Made by a program: the position numbers and the translations under genes. Shown here piece after piece: positions 22,004 through 33,936 of a DNA stretch of 64,000 bases. The notes beneath the pieces were generated by a model that was not told the origin of the DNA, ran no database searches, and worked only from the letters and a program-made list of their open reading frames with translations. This stretch comes from Candolleomyces eurysporus. Its lineage: Eukaryota; Basidiomycota; Agaricomycetes; Agaricales; Psathyrellaceae. How positions within the stretch are numbered: the stretch's first letter is position 1; each line of letters opens with the position of its first letter. Location: the NCBI GenBank assembly GCA_027579435.1, contig JANBPK010000851.1:1-64000 (forward strand). The letters run 5' to 3'.

Positions 22004-24997
22004 TCACTCCCCACTATTCATCTCCAACAACGCCTCTATACACTTCCCCAAATCACCTCCATTCGCCTCCAAAACCCAATCCACAACCTCAGAATCCACA
22101 TTGGGGAAAATCTGCGCCAGCTGCTCCCTATTCTGCCTCACCTCCGCCTGCTGCGCCGCGTCAATCTGCTGCTGCACCGCTGCCAAATCCAAATTGGGCG
22201 TCGGCGTCCGCGAAATATGTTGAGCCATCCCTTCATTCGCAAGTGCATTAACACGGGGCGGCAGAAGTGCTTGGTGGGAAGGTCCGATAGCCAACGGCAA
22301 ATTGGTTTGCGGGCCCGGTCTCGAGGGTGTCTCGGGTTCGAAACCGTACCCAGGCGACCCACCAGGTGAGTACTGGTAACCAATAGGGGNAAGCTGTCGA
22401 CGGCGAGTACGGTCTCTTCTGCCGAGGTTTGTACGGTGTCTGAATCGCAGGAGGACCGTATCCGCCCTCAGGCCCGTACGGTGTCTGAGGGTACTGCTGA
22501 GGATACGGCTGCTGTTGAGAACCAGCCGAATGTGGGGGTAGACCAGCAGACATGGGAGATTGCTGTGGTGGTGGCCAACCTGGCGCGCCGCCAGATCCAG
22601 GCGGCCATTGCGTTGTCGGTGGGGCACTAAACGGTCCTGAATCTGGTGGCATCATACCAGGCTGTTGGCGTTGCTCTCTACCCAGTTCGAATGGTGCAAA
22701 CGGACCGGGGAGGTAGGAAAGTTTGTTCTCTGCGCCATCTAGGGCCTCCGAGAATATTCTGCCGATAGCGTTCAATGGCTTGGATATCGTGTCGCCGGTC
22801 TTTTGCAGCAGCCGTTTGGCGTCATCAGATAGACTTTGAGTTGGGGTTGAGAGTGACAGAGGTTGCGCGGATTCTTCGCCGACATGGGACGACGGGAGGT
22901 GAGGTCTGATCTTTGATTCTGCAAATGGCGTGACAGGTGAGGTGGGTTCGGATTGTGGGAGGGCTTGAATAGCCTCTTCAACATTTCTGCTCGCAGTTTC
23001 AGACACTGTTTTCAGCAAATGAAACATGAGATTTACTTTTCGAATTCAGCTTGATCAATGTTGGAAAGGGAAGTATGATCCATGGTCTCGATGAACGAAA
23101 CTGCGCCCATCTAGATAAAAATTAGAAGAATAACACCGGAAAGACTGGGAAAGTACCAACCAAACTGGAAAGATAGTACCCGGCCTCACTTTGTAGTTTC
23201 TCGGGATTTCTAAACCGATTAATAAACCTGGTTGTCCGCTCTTTAGCGTGTTTTCACGAAAGGGAGAATAGGACTAACTCGACATTTGAAAGGAGATGCT
23301 CGGGGTTCGCTTTGAGCACCACAAAGATCAAAATAGGCAGAAACGAATCTGCTCCCTCTTCCTTCTTTAGATGTCGAATCAAGCCTATTAACACACCGCA
23401 TATGTGAGTGTCCCAAACCGTTCGGGAATGAGGACTCACCAAATATCACTTTACAGCAGTTTAGTATACAGATCAATTTATCTCGAGGGGCCTTGTAATG
23501 GTTGATTTTCAAAAGTTCTGGATTACGATAGTTAGCATCTTAGCAAACGTTCTGATGCTGATATTGCTTGAAGCATACCTTGCTGTGCAAACATCATAAA
23601 CCCTTTCCCGCCTTCTCCCTCAGGAATATCAAGATGCTTTTCCTCTATCCAGCCAAACAAGGCTATGCGTTGGGATAGCACCTTGTCCCGCTCTAGATCA
23701 TCTGTTGTAATCGGCCGCGGAGGCTGAGCTATTTCAAGCTGCGGGGTAAACGTGCTGCAAGGCAAATTTGAGTTCCACCGGTGGAGATAACGGAATGAGT
23801 GAAATGCTAACAAGTCGTATAACCGGTTCATAACCAGCTTTTCCATCCCTTCCATAGCGCTATCAAACTCAGCCTCAGATGCGTTCTTCCACACGTCGCA
23901 GCTCCTCATCTGTTGGCCAATGAACTGGTGGAGAATACCGTTTCACGTTAAACAGAGAAGCATAACAAAAAACAAAGAAAAAAANCAAGAGTTTGAGGCT
24001 GAAGAAACTTACACCAAGGAAATCGTTGATGATCTTGACTTGATCATTGACAGTAAACGTCCGCTTGGCGAAATTGCTCAAAAAGCTGTATGAATGCATC
24101 TTTATTGGTCGGAAAGAACGAGAACAAAAGTAAGATATTGGGAACATACGATCTGAGATACTTGGAGACGGGTTCGGCGGATTTCGACTTCATTTGGTCC
24201 AAAAACTTTTGGAAATCGAATTGCACCTCTCCAGGTTTGTTCACGGGAGAGGCGGTCCCACTTCCAGGTGGTGCACTTGATGTCTCTGATCTAGATGACG
24301 ATGGCTGGGGAGTTTGTTGAGTAGATCTATCTTGCTGCAATGCAAACGATGATAGCGTGGCAGGTGATGGCACTGGGTGGGCTGTATCTATGGACTGAGG
24401 GCGAGGCCGCGTTAATGGGGTCAAAGGGAGGGCGAAGGTACGAGCTAGGGCAGCAAAGGACGGAAATTCCGATGTAGTTGACGGTGATTTCGAGTCATCT
24501 GTGGGAACAGATGGTGTAGCTGACTGCGGTATACTTGGCTCCTCGTTCTTGCTAGGAGGTGTCGGCGGTGAGGGCGAAGGCGTTCGAGGAGGTGGTGGGT
24601 GGCCCTCCGAGGACTCCCATGCTTCTTTGGCCGCTTTCTCTACAGAATTTGCCAAAGGATCGAACTCGCTAAGAACCTCTTTGGGGACTGGGGCTGGTAC
24701 TATTGGTGAATCAGAGCCTTGGCTGGAAAATGCAGATTGGCCTAAGGACTCCGTCTCAGGCAGAGTCAAGGGCTTCTCCTCTATCTTCAAAGACACTTTC
24801 TCCGAGTCGGAGGGCTTGTCATCGTTCCATGGATTCGGTGAAGCTGGAAAGTCAGTGTCGATGGCAGGCGCCTCGACACCCAAGCTCTCTGGCACCACTG
24901 GGGTGCCTGATTGGACTCCAACGGCCGATGTTGATGTAGACACCTTGGTCTCGACGGTTTCCGGGGCAGGCTGTACTTCAGACGGTTTGGACCCCAT
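22004..24997 (-). CDS. VPS9: Vps9-type Rab5 GEF with C-terminal CUE domain
   Basis: Guanine-nucleotide exchange factor for Rab5/Vps21 in endosome and vacuole trafficking. The N-terminal third is disordered, rich in S, P and T. A helical bundle follows (FQKFLDQMKSKSAEPVSKYL, KRTFTVNDQVKIINDFLG). The VPS9 catalytic domain comes next: WKNASEAEFDSAMEGMEKLV, RIALFGWIEEKHLDI, KINHYKAPRDKLICILNCCK, GADSFLPILIFVVLKANP, SEAGYYLSSLMGAVSFIETM. A long P/Q/Y-rich tail ends with a CUE domain (QLAQIFPNVDSEVVDWVLEA, then CIEALLEM), as in yeast Vps9. The N at 22390 must be deleted to keep the tail in frame. The start is the ATG at 24997; longer open sequence upstream lacks an ATG. An N at 23985 is intronic. 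It is divergent from an F-box gene. Confidence 0.9.
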
Positions 24998-25304
24998 GTA
25001 CGTTACGACTGATTCGTACGAACAGAAAGAAAAGGGAGATAACAGCAAACTGCGCTCCAGCCAGGGAGCCGAGGTGATCTTGTCTCCGCACGTGCCTGAC
25101 GCGTAGCCGGCGACCAACTTAATTACCGAAACAGGACTTAGCCATGAGCCCCGACTTGAGCGTGGCGCATTTCTTAGCGTCTGACCACCACGCCGCCTGC
25201 AGGCTATCCACTACTTGAAACACAGCTTCGTGGCATGAGCAGCACATAAAACTGCATTCACGCCTTTCATCTCTGCCCCTTGCTCCCCATCTGCGGCCCT
25301 CAGA
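24998..25304. promoter_or_regulatory. Shared upstream region, VPS9 / F-box gene
   Basis: A 307-bp divergent spacer. It contains one ACGCGT hexamer (25099-25104); a 6-mer is weak evidence alone. Confidence 0.35.
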
Positions 25305-26337
25305 ATGGCTATGGCCGAGCTCATGTCGAATGTGAGGAACTGGGTACGGGTCCTTGTCAAACGGAGGCCCAAACGGTGAGTGAGCGATTCCAGCCCTTCT
25401 CCGTCATACCGTGCGCTCAAACCGTAAGTCAGAAATGGCGATTCCCTTAGAATGTGCAGCATCGACCTGCCGATGGAGATCTTCCTCGAAATCGCAATCA
25501 TCGCTGCGAGCACCTCCCAAGAGGCGTACTTCAACTTCTCTTTGGTGTCTAAAGAGCTGCGTGCGGTTCTCGAAAGAGAAAGTTTCCCGAATCTTCCTAT
25601 ACGTCTGGAAACGACGGCCAGAATCATCTCCTTCCACAAGCTCATCGTCGCCCGCCCCGNAGCTCGCTACGCTGGTAAAGCATCTCTGGATCCGAGGAGC
25701 ACGCTCCAAACAAAATCCTACGCAAGGCTACTCGGAGCCCACATCATCGACTTGGCGGCAGTTCAAAGCGAGCGCCTTCGAGCAACTTCACATCATTCAT
25801 TCCTGCACCAAACTGGTCTCATTGGCCTGCTCATTCCCCGTGATGTTCCTCTGTTTCCGATTCACAAGGGATATCTTCTTCAAACACGATCAGTTGAAGG
25901 AGCTCACCCTATTCGAGAATTGGAATCTCTGGACATGCTTTTCCCTCGAACCACCCATTAACGGACCGCACCTATTTCTGCAGCTGACGCATCTAACTAT
26001 ATTTGACAGCGTGGCGCCGTACTTTCCTACCCTCCTTTTCCCTTCCTTGAAGTGCTTCTCCGCAGAGATGGAGCCCGCGTGTCCCCAAGCTGCGCTACAA
26101 GTTTTCAAGTCCAGCGAGCCCCTCAAGGCACCGCTGCCCGACAGAATCGCGACTTTCAACAGAGATGTACGGATTTCCTTGCTTCTGGTGGATCGGACCG
26201 ATATGGGAGTCAAGAAAGTGGCATCCCCTGATGGCAGAGATTGGGCGGTTCGCGTCGGAAGTCGACAGTATTTCGAGTGGTGGGCGGCGAGGACCAGGGG
26301 TGGATCAGGCTTCTGGTCTGAACCCATCGCTTATTGA
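25305..26337 (+). CDS. F-box-like protein
   Basis: Probable F-box substrate adaptor of an SCF ubiquitin ligase. Exon 1 encodes MAMAELMSNVRNW and ends at a gtgagt donor. After an intron ending cttag, the second exon gives DLPMEIFLEIAIIAASTS and SLVSKELRAVLERESF, an F-box-type helix set. The N at 25661 must be dropped; the frame then runs VARPELATLVKHLWIRG and on to the stop at 26337. The C-terminal part has leucine-rich segments (HDQLKELTLFENWNLW, LFLQLTHLTIFDSVAP, LLFPSLKCFS), typical of fungal F-box/LRR-like proteins. The upstream exon is supported only by frame and splice sites. Substrate unknown. Confidence 0.7.
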
Positions 26338-28317
26338 CGCCATCGTTGAATCTATTTCCTGCTGCCTGGCGGGTGTGTCACTCCTCCCCGAAATTCCCTT
26401 GATTAGGGTGATATTTCGTTGGGTGGTCTCTTTTTTTTAAAACCATTTTCTGTTGGGTCTGCGATTTCATGCGATTGCATCACGTTCCATGTATCCTATT
26501 CAGTACTGTAGATAAGCATTGCCTCTACGTGTAGCTCATGTATTATGTATTTATTCACGGTGTATTTTAATGTGTGTACAACAACAAAGGTTTCGTTAGA
26601 CTTACTAATGTTCATCTCGAACCTCTGCCGATGACCTCGCCCTAGAAGCCTGATTAAGTTGTTGAATGTTTGATGTTGAACGATCATCCGAGCCTCGACG
26701 TCAGCGCTCAGCCGGAGATTTACTGGGCCTGAAAGCCTACGTTTGGTACATCAGGGGAATGATGAACCTCTGACACGGATTTCTCACTGAGAACACACTA
26801 TGAGTATTCCGAATGTAGGCCCACACGGTGTTCCTCGCTACCGTTGATCCAGTTGATCATCTACCAAAACAATTTGAGCTGTCTCGAGGCCCAAAATGGT
26901 GTAAGATGGGCAGCACATAACATAACTGATAAAGCCATGGTTCGAGTTCACAGTCGTGCTTCAGTTCATGGGTGCTGTGCCTGGTGAAACTTTGTGAACT
27001 GTATACAGAAGGAACGTGTTCACCCGGTTCCAGCTTAGCTTCCCATTGAATTCATATACTTGACTACATGAAACGGTGTCGGGTTCCAACAAACTTTACT
27101 CTACCCAGAAGTCGTAAAGATTGTTGTCTGATGAAAATCACGACATTAAGACCTCTTCCATCCTTGATCTGCCAACATGTGCAGTGAAGTCTCCCAGAGC
27201 AGATGTATGCTAAGTTCTGTGCCATTAGTGCGGACCTTGTGGTAGCTTGTCCCTATCGCTACGGTGCAAGTCCGTGATCGATGTATACAGGCGATCGGGA
27301 AGCTGCGTGGGGCGTACACGCGAAAGGGATGGTGTCCATTCCATCGATTAATTAGGGACCACGCGGCGAGGTGCAGCACTAAAAACAGGAGCGCGGCGAG
27401 TTTAAAGGAATGCCCTAGAATCCTATCCTTCCGTCGAGAACCTTGACCAGACCAGAAGCCAAAGCCCAGAAACCAGGTCGTCAGCAAGCAGTCTTTCACC
27501 TCGTATGAGCCAGAGCCATTTGCCAGGATACCGAAGCGAGATGGACCGAGCAATCATGGGCCACACAGTCGTTCATTCAAGTCTAGGGATGGTCCGCGAT
27601 GAGGGCCACTGTTGACGAAGGCGAGGCAACGCCGCAGAGAGTGGTCGGCCATAAAGACCAGCGTTGACGAAACGCGGGCGACGCCGCAGCCGTGACGGGG
27701 CATCGAGGCCAGGGTCGCTGGTGAATAGCCCAATTCTGGCCGCTGATCTGGCCATCTCGGCCAGGTGCTCGAGTATGCACGTTCCAGCTGGCAGCCAAGA
27801 CTGGCGCTGCACTAGTCAGGTCTGGAGGAGGATTCAATGGCAAAGGAGGAGGCTTGAGACGCCGTGATCAGCTGCTTGTGTAGCGCTTCAATAGGCGCCC
27901 ACATGGACGATAAGGTTCGATAACCTTGAATGCAACGCATTGTTCTACTCTTTCGGTATATCTCCGCAGCTCTATGATCAGAAACAGCCTCAAGCCGTTG
28001 TGCCAATTCTTGTGGAATTGCTTTGACTCCCAGCACATTTCGGGAACACTGCCTCGCTCGGAGACTGGAGTGGCAGTGGGTAAAACAAGGAGCAGGGCCG
28101 ACATGGCTGGAAGGAGAAAGGTGTTTGGCGGTTGTTTGTAATGGTAATTGCCTATTCCGGCACGAGGCGTTCTGCTTCGCCCCATCATCATCTTCTCCTA
28201 GTACCCTTGTACTAATACCCTCTTTATTCATACCCCAAAAGCTTCGACAGCTACCAAGGCTCTCGAGCACAATCATTAATCTTCTTTATTCTCCTATTTT
28301 CCAAAAAATCATCCAGC
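26338..28317. other. 2-kb intergenic region without recognised genes
   Basis: Frames here (for example 27146-27553 on the minus strand) lack domains, splice logic and codon bias. A short tandem duplication lies at 27611-27714. Otherwise it is presumably UTR and spacer DNA. Confidence 0.45.
27611..27714. repeat. Two-copy tandem duplication, 52-bp period
   Basis: gttgacgaa and acgccgcag recur at the same spacing in 27611-27662 and 27663-27714; I judge about three quarters of positions identical. It is GC-rich with no coding support. Confidence 0.5.
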
Positions 28318-29317
28318 ATGGGCCGTGCTCTCTACTCTAAGACCTACCGCTCGACCCCCGCGGTCCGCACAGAGCCAGAGCCAGTCGTCGACACCATTTG
28401 CCAGAGGTGGAGCGCCTGGAACAAGTTCGACCCCGACTCGGATGAATTCTTCGTCGATGCTGAATACGAGGCNTTCATTGTCCCCCCCTGTTCAGCCGAC
28501 GCTTCAGGAGCCAGTTCGTGACGGCCCACCGGCGCCAGAGGCCATGACCTTCGACTCTGTCTCCGTTTCAGACAGCAGCTCCGATTCCTCGAGCGATGGA
28601 GCAAGCAGCGACGGTGGCAGCCCCATGGCGACCGGGCCAGACGATCCCGCAGCCATGATCGCAGACGCCTACCCCAACCTGACCCTGACCGCCGAACAAT
28701 GGGAGCAGCGCATTCGCTCGTCCAGCTCTGCCACCGAGGAATGGCTCAACGACTTTGCCAGACCCACCTTCCAACGCCTCGGTGCCGATAATGCAGTTAA
28801 TCTGAGGGACGGAGCTTCACGTGAAGAACCCGCGGGTGATAGGTCTTATCGTGCTAATCGCCCACGATCCGTCTCTGCCGCCCCGGCGCTCGTCCCACTT
28901 TCCGAGCTGCTCACCCAGTCCAGGCCCGCCGATGTTCAGCAGGCGCAGATTCCGACCCCTCCTCTCTCCCCGCCGTTGCCTGAACAGGTCAATGCCCGCC
29001 CCACCGATACTCCGGCTCGACCTCGTTCCCGATCAACCTCCCCTGTGCGAGGAGCGCTTCCATTAGACGCCCCCACGACCCCCCAGCGTGCTAACGTACG
29101 CGGCTCCACGCAGGCTGCGTTCTCTCCTTCTCCGCCGCCGTCCGTTACCCCTAGGTTCTACTCCTGGCAGAACCACCCTATTCCCGCGCTTCCCACCAGC
29201 CCAACTGTCATCAGAGGCAATCGGGATGGGCTATTGACTAACCCCCATGCTAGGAGGTCGTACGTTCGCATTGGATCCGCCCAAGGCCCTGCTCTTGTCA
29301 CGAACACCGCCATCTGA
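28318..29317 (+). CDS. Hypothetical disordered protein
   Basis: I do not recognise this gene. An apparently intronless frame starts MGRALYSKTYRSTPAV and continues WSAWNKFDPDSDEFFVDAEY. The N at 28473 must be deleted to join it to the long downstream frame. The result is about 333 residues. An ordered-looking N-terminal 55 residues are followed by a serine/aspartate-rich stretch (SVSDSSSDSSSDG), a possible helical segment (LTAEQWEQRIRSSSSATEEW) and a proline-rich tail with SP/TP sites (PRSRSTSPVRGALPLDAPTT). No signal peptide, membrane segment or catalytic motif is seen. A long pyrimidine-rich 3' region follows. Confidence 0.6.
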
Positions 29318-30157
29318 GCTCGCTCCCTGGGCCAGCCGCATCGTTGACGACGATATTGGCCCATGAGAAGCACAACCTCTTCTATTCGTTCCTTCTTCCT
29401 TTCTTGCTTTCGACTCTATTTTTATGGCACATGTACATGTTTTAAACCCGTTTTCGGTTACCTACAAAAATGGACGGACAATGGACTGTTAGAAGGTTTA
29501 GAGTTCGACAACACCATGCTACATATGTACCCTTACTATCATACCACTGCCCTTTTGGTTGAAGATTTTTGTTGTCCCTCCTTCTCCTCCTGCGGGTTTC
29601 TTGATGTATTGTGTTCAGCCTACCCTATTTTTTCTTCTTCTGCTCGAGCCTTTGCTGAAGTTTTATTACGCACTTGAATTATGCCCTACCTATCTATCCA
29701 TCGTCGATCGACTACGTCTAGCACGTTCCTTTCTCCAACTCACCTATACTCGTATAGTCTCTAGTACGTCCCTGTTGTTGTTGTTCTGGATTTCTCGTTC
29801 TACCGCAACTGTACATACAAACACACATTCATGCCAATACCCGGGCTTGCACCTGCCCACTCTTCACCATATACGATGCGTTTTTTNCGTTGCTTGGAAA
29901 TTCCATCGTCTGCATTCCCCCACTTCATATGTACAACAGTTGCACGCAAACCCTTCGATCTCTTTCGTATTCGCCGTATGTCATCGTATTGTACAGTCTA
30001 CTAGTACTTTAGGATACCATACAGAGAAAAAGCAATGCACCACATGATTGATACCCCATCGCTCTCTCCGGCGCTTGGTCCATCTCGGAATATGCCTATA
30101 TGCTAGGGCCGATGTCATTCTCTGTTCAAGTATGCACATAGCCCCATAGAGTATGGT
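29318..30157. other. Pyrimidine-rich 3' flank, no gene
   Basis: This 840-bp T/C-rich stretch lies between the disordered-protein gene and the convergent RPP40 gene. Pyrimidine bias creates hydrophobic chance frames (29559-30047 plus). An N at 29887 follows a T6 run. I see no RNA gene. Confidence 0.45.
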
Positions 30158-32117
30158 TCATCCCCAGCGAGTATCCCACTGCCCCAAGCTCTCCACTAAA
30201 ACCCAGCCGAGTCCACTATTTGGCTCATTTCGCCCGAAGATGAAACTGAACGTATCTTCTCCATCTTGCCTTGGCAGCCTCATCGGGACATTATCATTAT
30301 CCGAGCCTCCGAGTCCCGTTTTCGGAGGAGGGAGGTGGCCTACGGGTGAGGTTGGGATGTCGTGGCACGTCATCGAGAGGAACGGTTCGCGATCCGAAGT
30401 TGAAGGGGTTTGGAGGGCTGAGCTGCAGATAGAATGTAAACCAATCAATATATTGTCAAGCTGATAATGGTAAGAAGAACTAGGGGAGCGAAAACAATGG
30501 AATGGGATCCAATTGGCAAGTTGACTCACCAAGCAGCGTCAACGATCGACTGGACGAATTCTGGCGCTAGGAGACCTCTCCAGGACAGGTGAGTTACGTC
30601 GCCTACCCTGGAAGGCACCGGGGGCTCGTAGACGCCTACAAAGGGGCTGACCTGGTCGTTCGCTTGGAGCCTGTGCGCCGGGTACATGAAAAAAAATACA
30701 GCAATTAGCGATCGGCTCGGAAAATAGATCTGCTTCATGACGCCTACCTCTGTGCACCCAAACTAACCATCCCAACCCATTCGAACAGTTCCGTCGTCGC
30801 CTCATGCCATTCATCCAACGTCGCCTCCGACTCGGTCGCAGCATTGGTATTAGGGTTCTGTTTAATTTTCCCTTTGGCAGCTGGGCGAGGGGTGAATGCT
30901 GGGATAGGGATATGAACGTTCCTTAGCTCCTTCTTGATACAAGGCACCTGAACCGTACGAGCGTTCGGGAGAGGCAGAAGCTCTGAGACGTCTCTACTTG
31001 GATCTAGACGCCAATTTCGGGAGGAACTCAGTTAGTCCAGGAACATGAAGGAGTGGGAGTGGGATAGAAAGGATAGGTATAGGATAGGATGAAAAAGAAA
31101 AAGAATAATCTATGTAATCTAACTCGAAATATCTAATGGACCCGGATGATTGAGTCCAATTAGGGATACGGTATAGCGGCGTACCTCGAGAACAATACGC
31201 AATATCCCAGCCGTCCATTGTATCCCCTTCTTGAGCCTTCCTCCTCCGCTCTTCCTCCCAGGCCTCCAAACGCGCCTTTTGTTTTGTGTGGACATTCGGG
31301 GACTTGGTGTTCCGTTTCAGGGGGATCTGGATGACTGCATTGGGTTGAGTTCAAATCGAGAAATTATGTATGGGATGGAAAAGAAAAGACTCGAATTCGG
31401 CAAGCTTCAGCAGCCAAAACCAAAAAGCGAGAAAAAATGGGGGGAAAAAGGAGGAGCAGCAAGAGGGAGAAATGAGTAAGAAATGGGACGAACCATGCCG
31501 ATCCGTATGCCCCTTGAATTTCAAGGCCTTCCCCACCAGCCCCAAAGCCTCATATGTCTCCTTACACACCGACATCGTCAAAACCGCTCTTGGGTCGATG
31601 CACCAAACGTCATTGTCGCGGGCATTTTGGGTGTGTGTGAGCACAAGGAGGTCACTAGATAATCAGGCGGTTTTAGTCAAAGCAAAAACAGCAAGGTGAT
31701 AGATATCACGAAGAGACAAACCTAAAACCTTCGACAGAGTTCACATAACGGTCTGTATGATTCAGAACGTCTGTGATCCTCGCCTTTCCTCGAACATAGG
31801 GCGTTTCGAGGTTCGTCAAAGCGTCGTCGAGAGCTTGGTTCGATGGGTATACAACATCAACCTAGTAATACACCCCCATTAGCTCGATTAACCAACACCG
31901 AAATTTGAAAATTCTTACTTTCCTGCTGAATGAACGGCCGTGTCGCTACTAGGCGTTTCAACTTTCCAGAATCCGAATCCAGAGTCCCGGTTGTCACTCG
32001 AATCCTCCGTTTTTCGAGTGCAGGAAAGGAGGACATGATCGTAGTGGACGAGCAAGACCAAGTTCTCAACTGATCGAGCCCGCTTTTCTCTGATGAATTC
32101 GCTCTATTTGTTTTCAT
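30158..32117 (-). CDS. RPP40: Ribonuclease P/MRP protein subunit p40-like
   Basis: Probable protein subunit of nuclear RNase P (tRNA 5' processing) and RNase MRP. Six or seven exons combine in frame: SFPALEKRRIRVTTGTLDSD, VDVVYPSNQALDDALTNL, WCIDPRAVLTMSVCKETYE followed by ALGLVGKALKF, and DGWDIAYC. Then come ATTELFEWVGMVSLGAQR, SPFVGVYEPPVPSRVGDVTH and LSWRGLLAPEFVQSIVDAAW. The final exon has GEDTFSFIFGRNEPNSG and GWVLVESLGQWDTRW. The order and spacing of the KETYE-LGL, hELFEWhG and C-terminal elements match animal Rpp40. ATGs at 32117 and 32036 are both in frame; the inner one starts right before the conserved strand. It lies downstream of HMG-CoA synthase on the same strand. Confidence 0.78.
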
Positions 32118-32302
32118 CGATTATTACAACCCATCCTCTCTTGACAGGTAAAATACAACGTGAGTACAATTCTATCTATGTCCTGCTCTACAACTCTTCC
32201 CAGTAAAACAGATGGCGGTCTTGAGGTGGTATTATTCGTATATATGATGGTAAAAATGATGCGTGAGTGAAATGCGAATTGATGATCCTCATATCCAACA
32301 AA

Positions 32303-33936
32303 TCAAGCAGCCAAAGGAGCGCGGACGTATTTCCTTCGGTACTTGGAGTCGACGGACTCGAGGTAGTAGGCACCAGGCCAGATGTTGTCAACAGAGCCCT
32401 CAGGGGTGTAGTTGACCGCGTTGTGGTTCTTCTCACGGAGCTATTATAAAGGGATCAATAAAATAGCACCGTCGGACAAGATAAAATAACACGTACAGCC
32501 AATGCAGCGACGAAATCTTCAGGGGGGGNCGACGGTCATGGCAGCAAGTCGCTCCTTGAGGTTGAGCTTCTGCTGGATCTCGGTGGTGTCACCCTTGACG
32601 CGAGCAGTCCAGAAAGTGGAAGCGCAACCGGAACCGAACGAGAACAAGCTGAATCGCTTGTTCAAGAGGTCGGTAGGCTCAACGGTCGAGAGCAGCGAGG
32701 CGAGGCATCCGTAAAGCGAGGCAGTGTACATGTTGCCGAGTCGCTTGGAGCAGGCCATACCAGGGTTGGTCTTCTTGGCGAACGAGGCCTTGGAAGCAGC
32801 GACGAAGGTCTTCTCGACGTTCTTGTCGGTGAGCGACTTGGCGTGAGGGAGAGCGAGAAGGGTTTGGGCATCAGGAATGTTGGCATATTGGGAATCCTGG
32901 GGGGAGGTGACGAAGTCGTTGAACATCATGCGAGCATGTCCCTTCACGGCCTGCTTGCCGTAAGGGCTGTGGAAGATAGCGTAGTCGACGGTGTCGAGAG
33001 AGAAGGGCTCAACAGGGAGTTGAGCTCGCTTGGCAGCCCGTGCAATCTTCTCCTTGTAGGTGGAATAAGCAGCGTCGAGGGCGGCGACATAGGTCACGAC
33101 GGAAACGGGGCCGTCCACCTCGGGATATTCGGAGGACAGGTTCGGCTTGTAAAAGTCGTAGGTGTTGGCCATATAGGTTCCATGAATGGCTAAATCGGCG
33201 GTTGTGCGTCAAAAAACGGTATAGGTTGAAATGCAGAATGGACATACAGTCAAATACAACCGGTGCATTGGGACCAATGAGGATAGCACAGGCACCAGCA
33301 CCACCGGCAGGTCGGGCAGCACCCTCAGCGTACACAGCAATGTCACCAGCAACAACGATAGCGTTGCGGCCGTCCCAAGAGTTGGACTCGACCCAGTTGA
33401 TGGCGTTGAAGAGAGCAGCGGTACCACCATAGCAGGCGTTCTTGGAGTCGATACCCTCAATGTCGAAGTTGCCGGCCTCAGCGAAGAGGTCCATGAGGGT
33501 GGTCTTGACCGACTTGGACTTGTCAATGATCGTCTCAGTACCGACATCAATGCGACCGATGGATTTGGGGTCGATGTTGTACTTTTCGAGGAGACCGGAG
33601 ACGGCTGGGAGACGTTGAGCACGGTTGCTGACAGTTCAGAAAAATGGAGCCATACCATTCAGAGCGAAGGAGTTGATGTCTTCGCGGTCGTCGGGCCATG
33701 CCATGTACTCCTGGCCGAGACCAATAGTGTATTTTCCCTTGGACACGCCATCGAACACTTCCAAATCGGACTCGGAGACGCACTGAACGATGCAGAAGGT
33801 CAGATCACGACGAAAACACGAGAAACAGACTCCAGACACGTACACGACGGGGGAAGTAGACCTCCATGGCGAGGACACCGACATCCTTGGGACGCGGGAG
33901 TTCGGCGTTGGCAGAGGCAGCGAGGGGGATGGTCAT
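32303..33936 (-). CDS. ERG13: Hydroxymethylglutaryl-CoA synthase
   Basis: Condenses acetyl-CoA with acetoacetyl-CoA to HMG-CoA in the mevalonate/ergosterol pathway. The first exon gives [18 protein letters not shown] and the next [19 protein letters not shown]. The main part has [40 protein letters not shown] with the acyl-enzyme cysteine, and [20 protein letters not shown]. Later come [20 protein letters not shown] with the catalytic histidine and [20 protein letters not shown]. The N at 32529 breaks the frame just before [11 protein letters not shown]; deleting it restores the C-terminus, which ends [12 protein letters not shown] at 32303. The start is the ATG at 33936, preceded by a TATA box about 85 nt upstream. 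Length is normal for the family. Confidence 0.95.

Noticed and set aside
25099..25104. ACGCGT (MCB-like) in the VPS9/F-box spacer
   Set aside because: The hexamer also occurs inside coding DNA and introns here, so alone it is not evidence of cell-cycle control.
26941..26952. tRNA B-box-like word ggttcgagttc
   Set aside because: No A box at proper spacing and no acceptor-stem pairing found.
27146..27553. 135-codon minus frame
   Set aside because: Mixed composition, no known motif, no codon bias; considered chance.
29559..30047. 162-codon plus frame with hydrophobic stretches
   Set aside because: Arises from a pyrimidine-rich 3' flank and is interrupted by an N; T/C-rich DNA reads as L, F and S.
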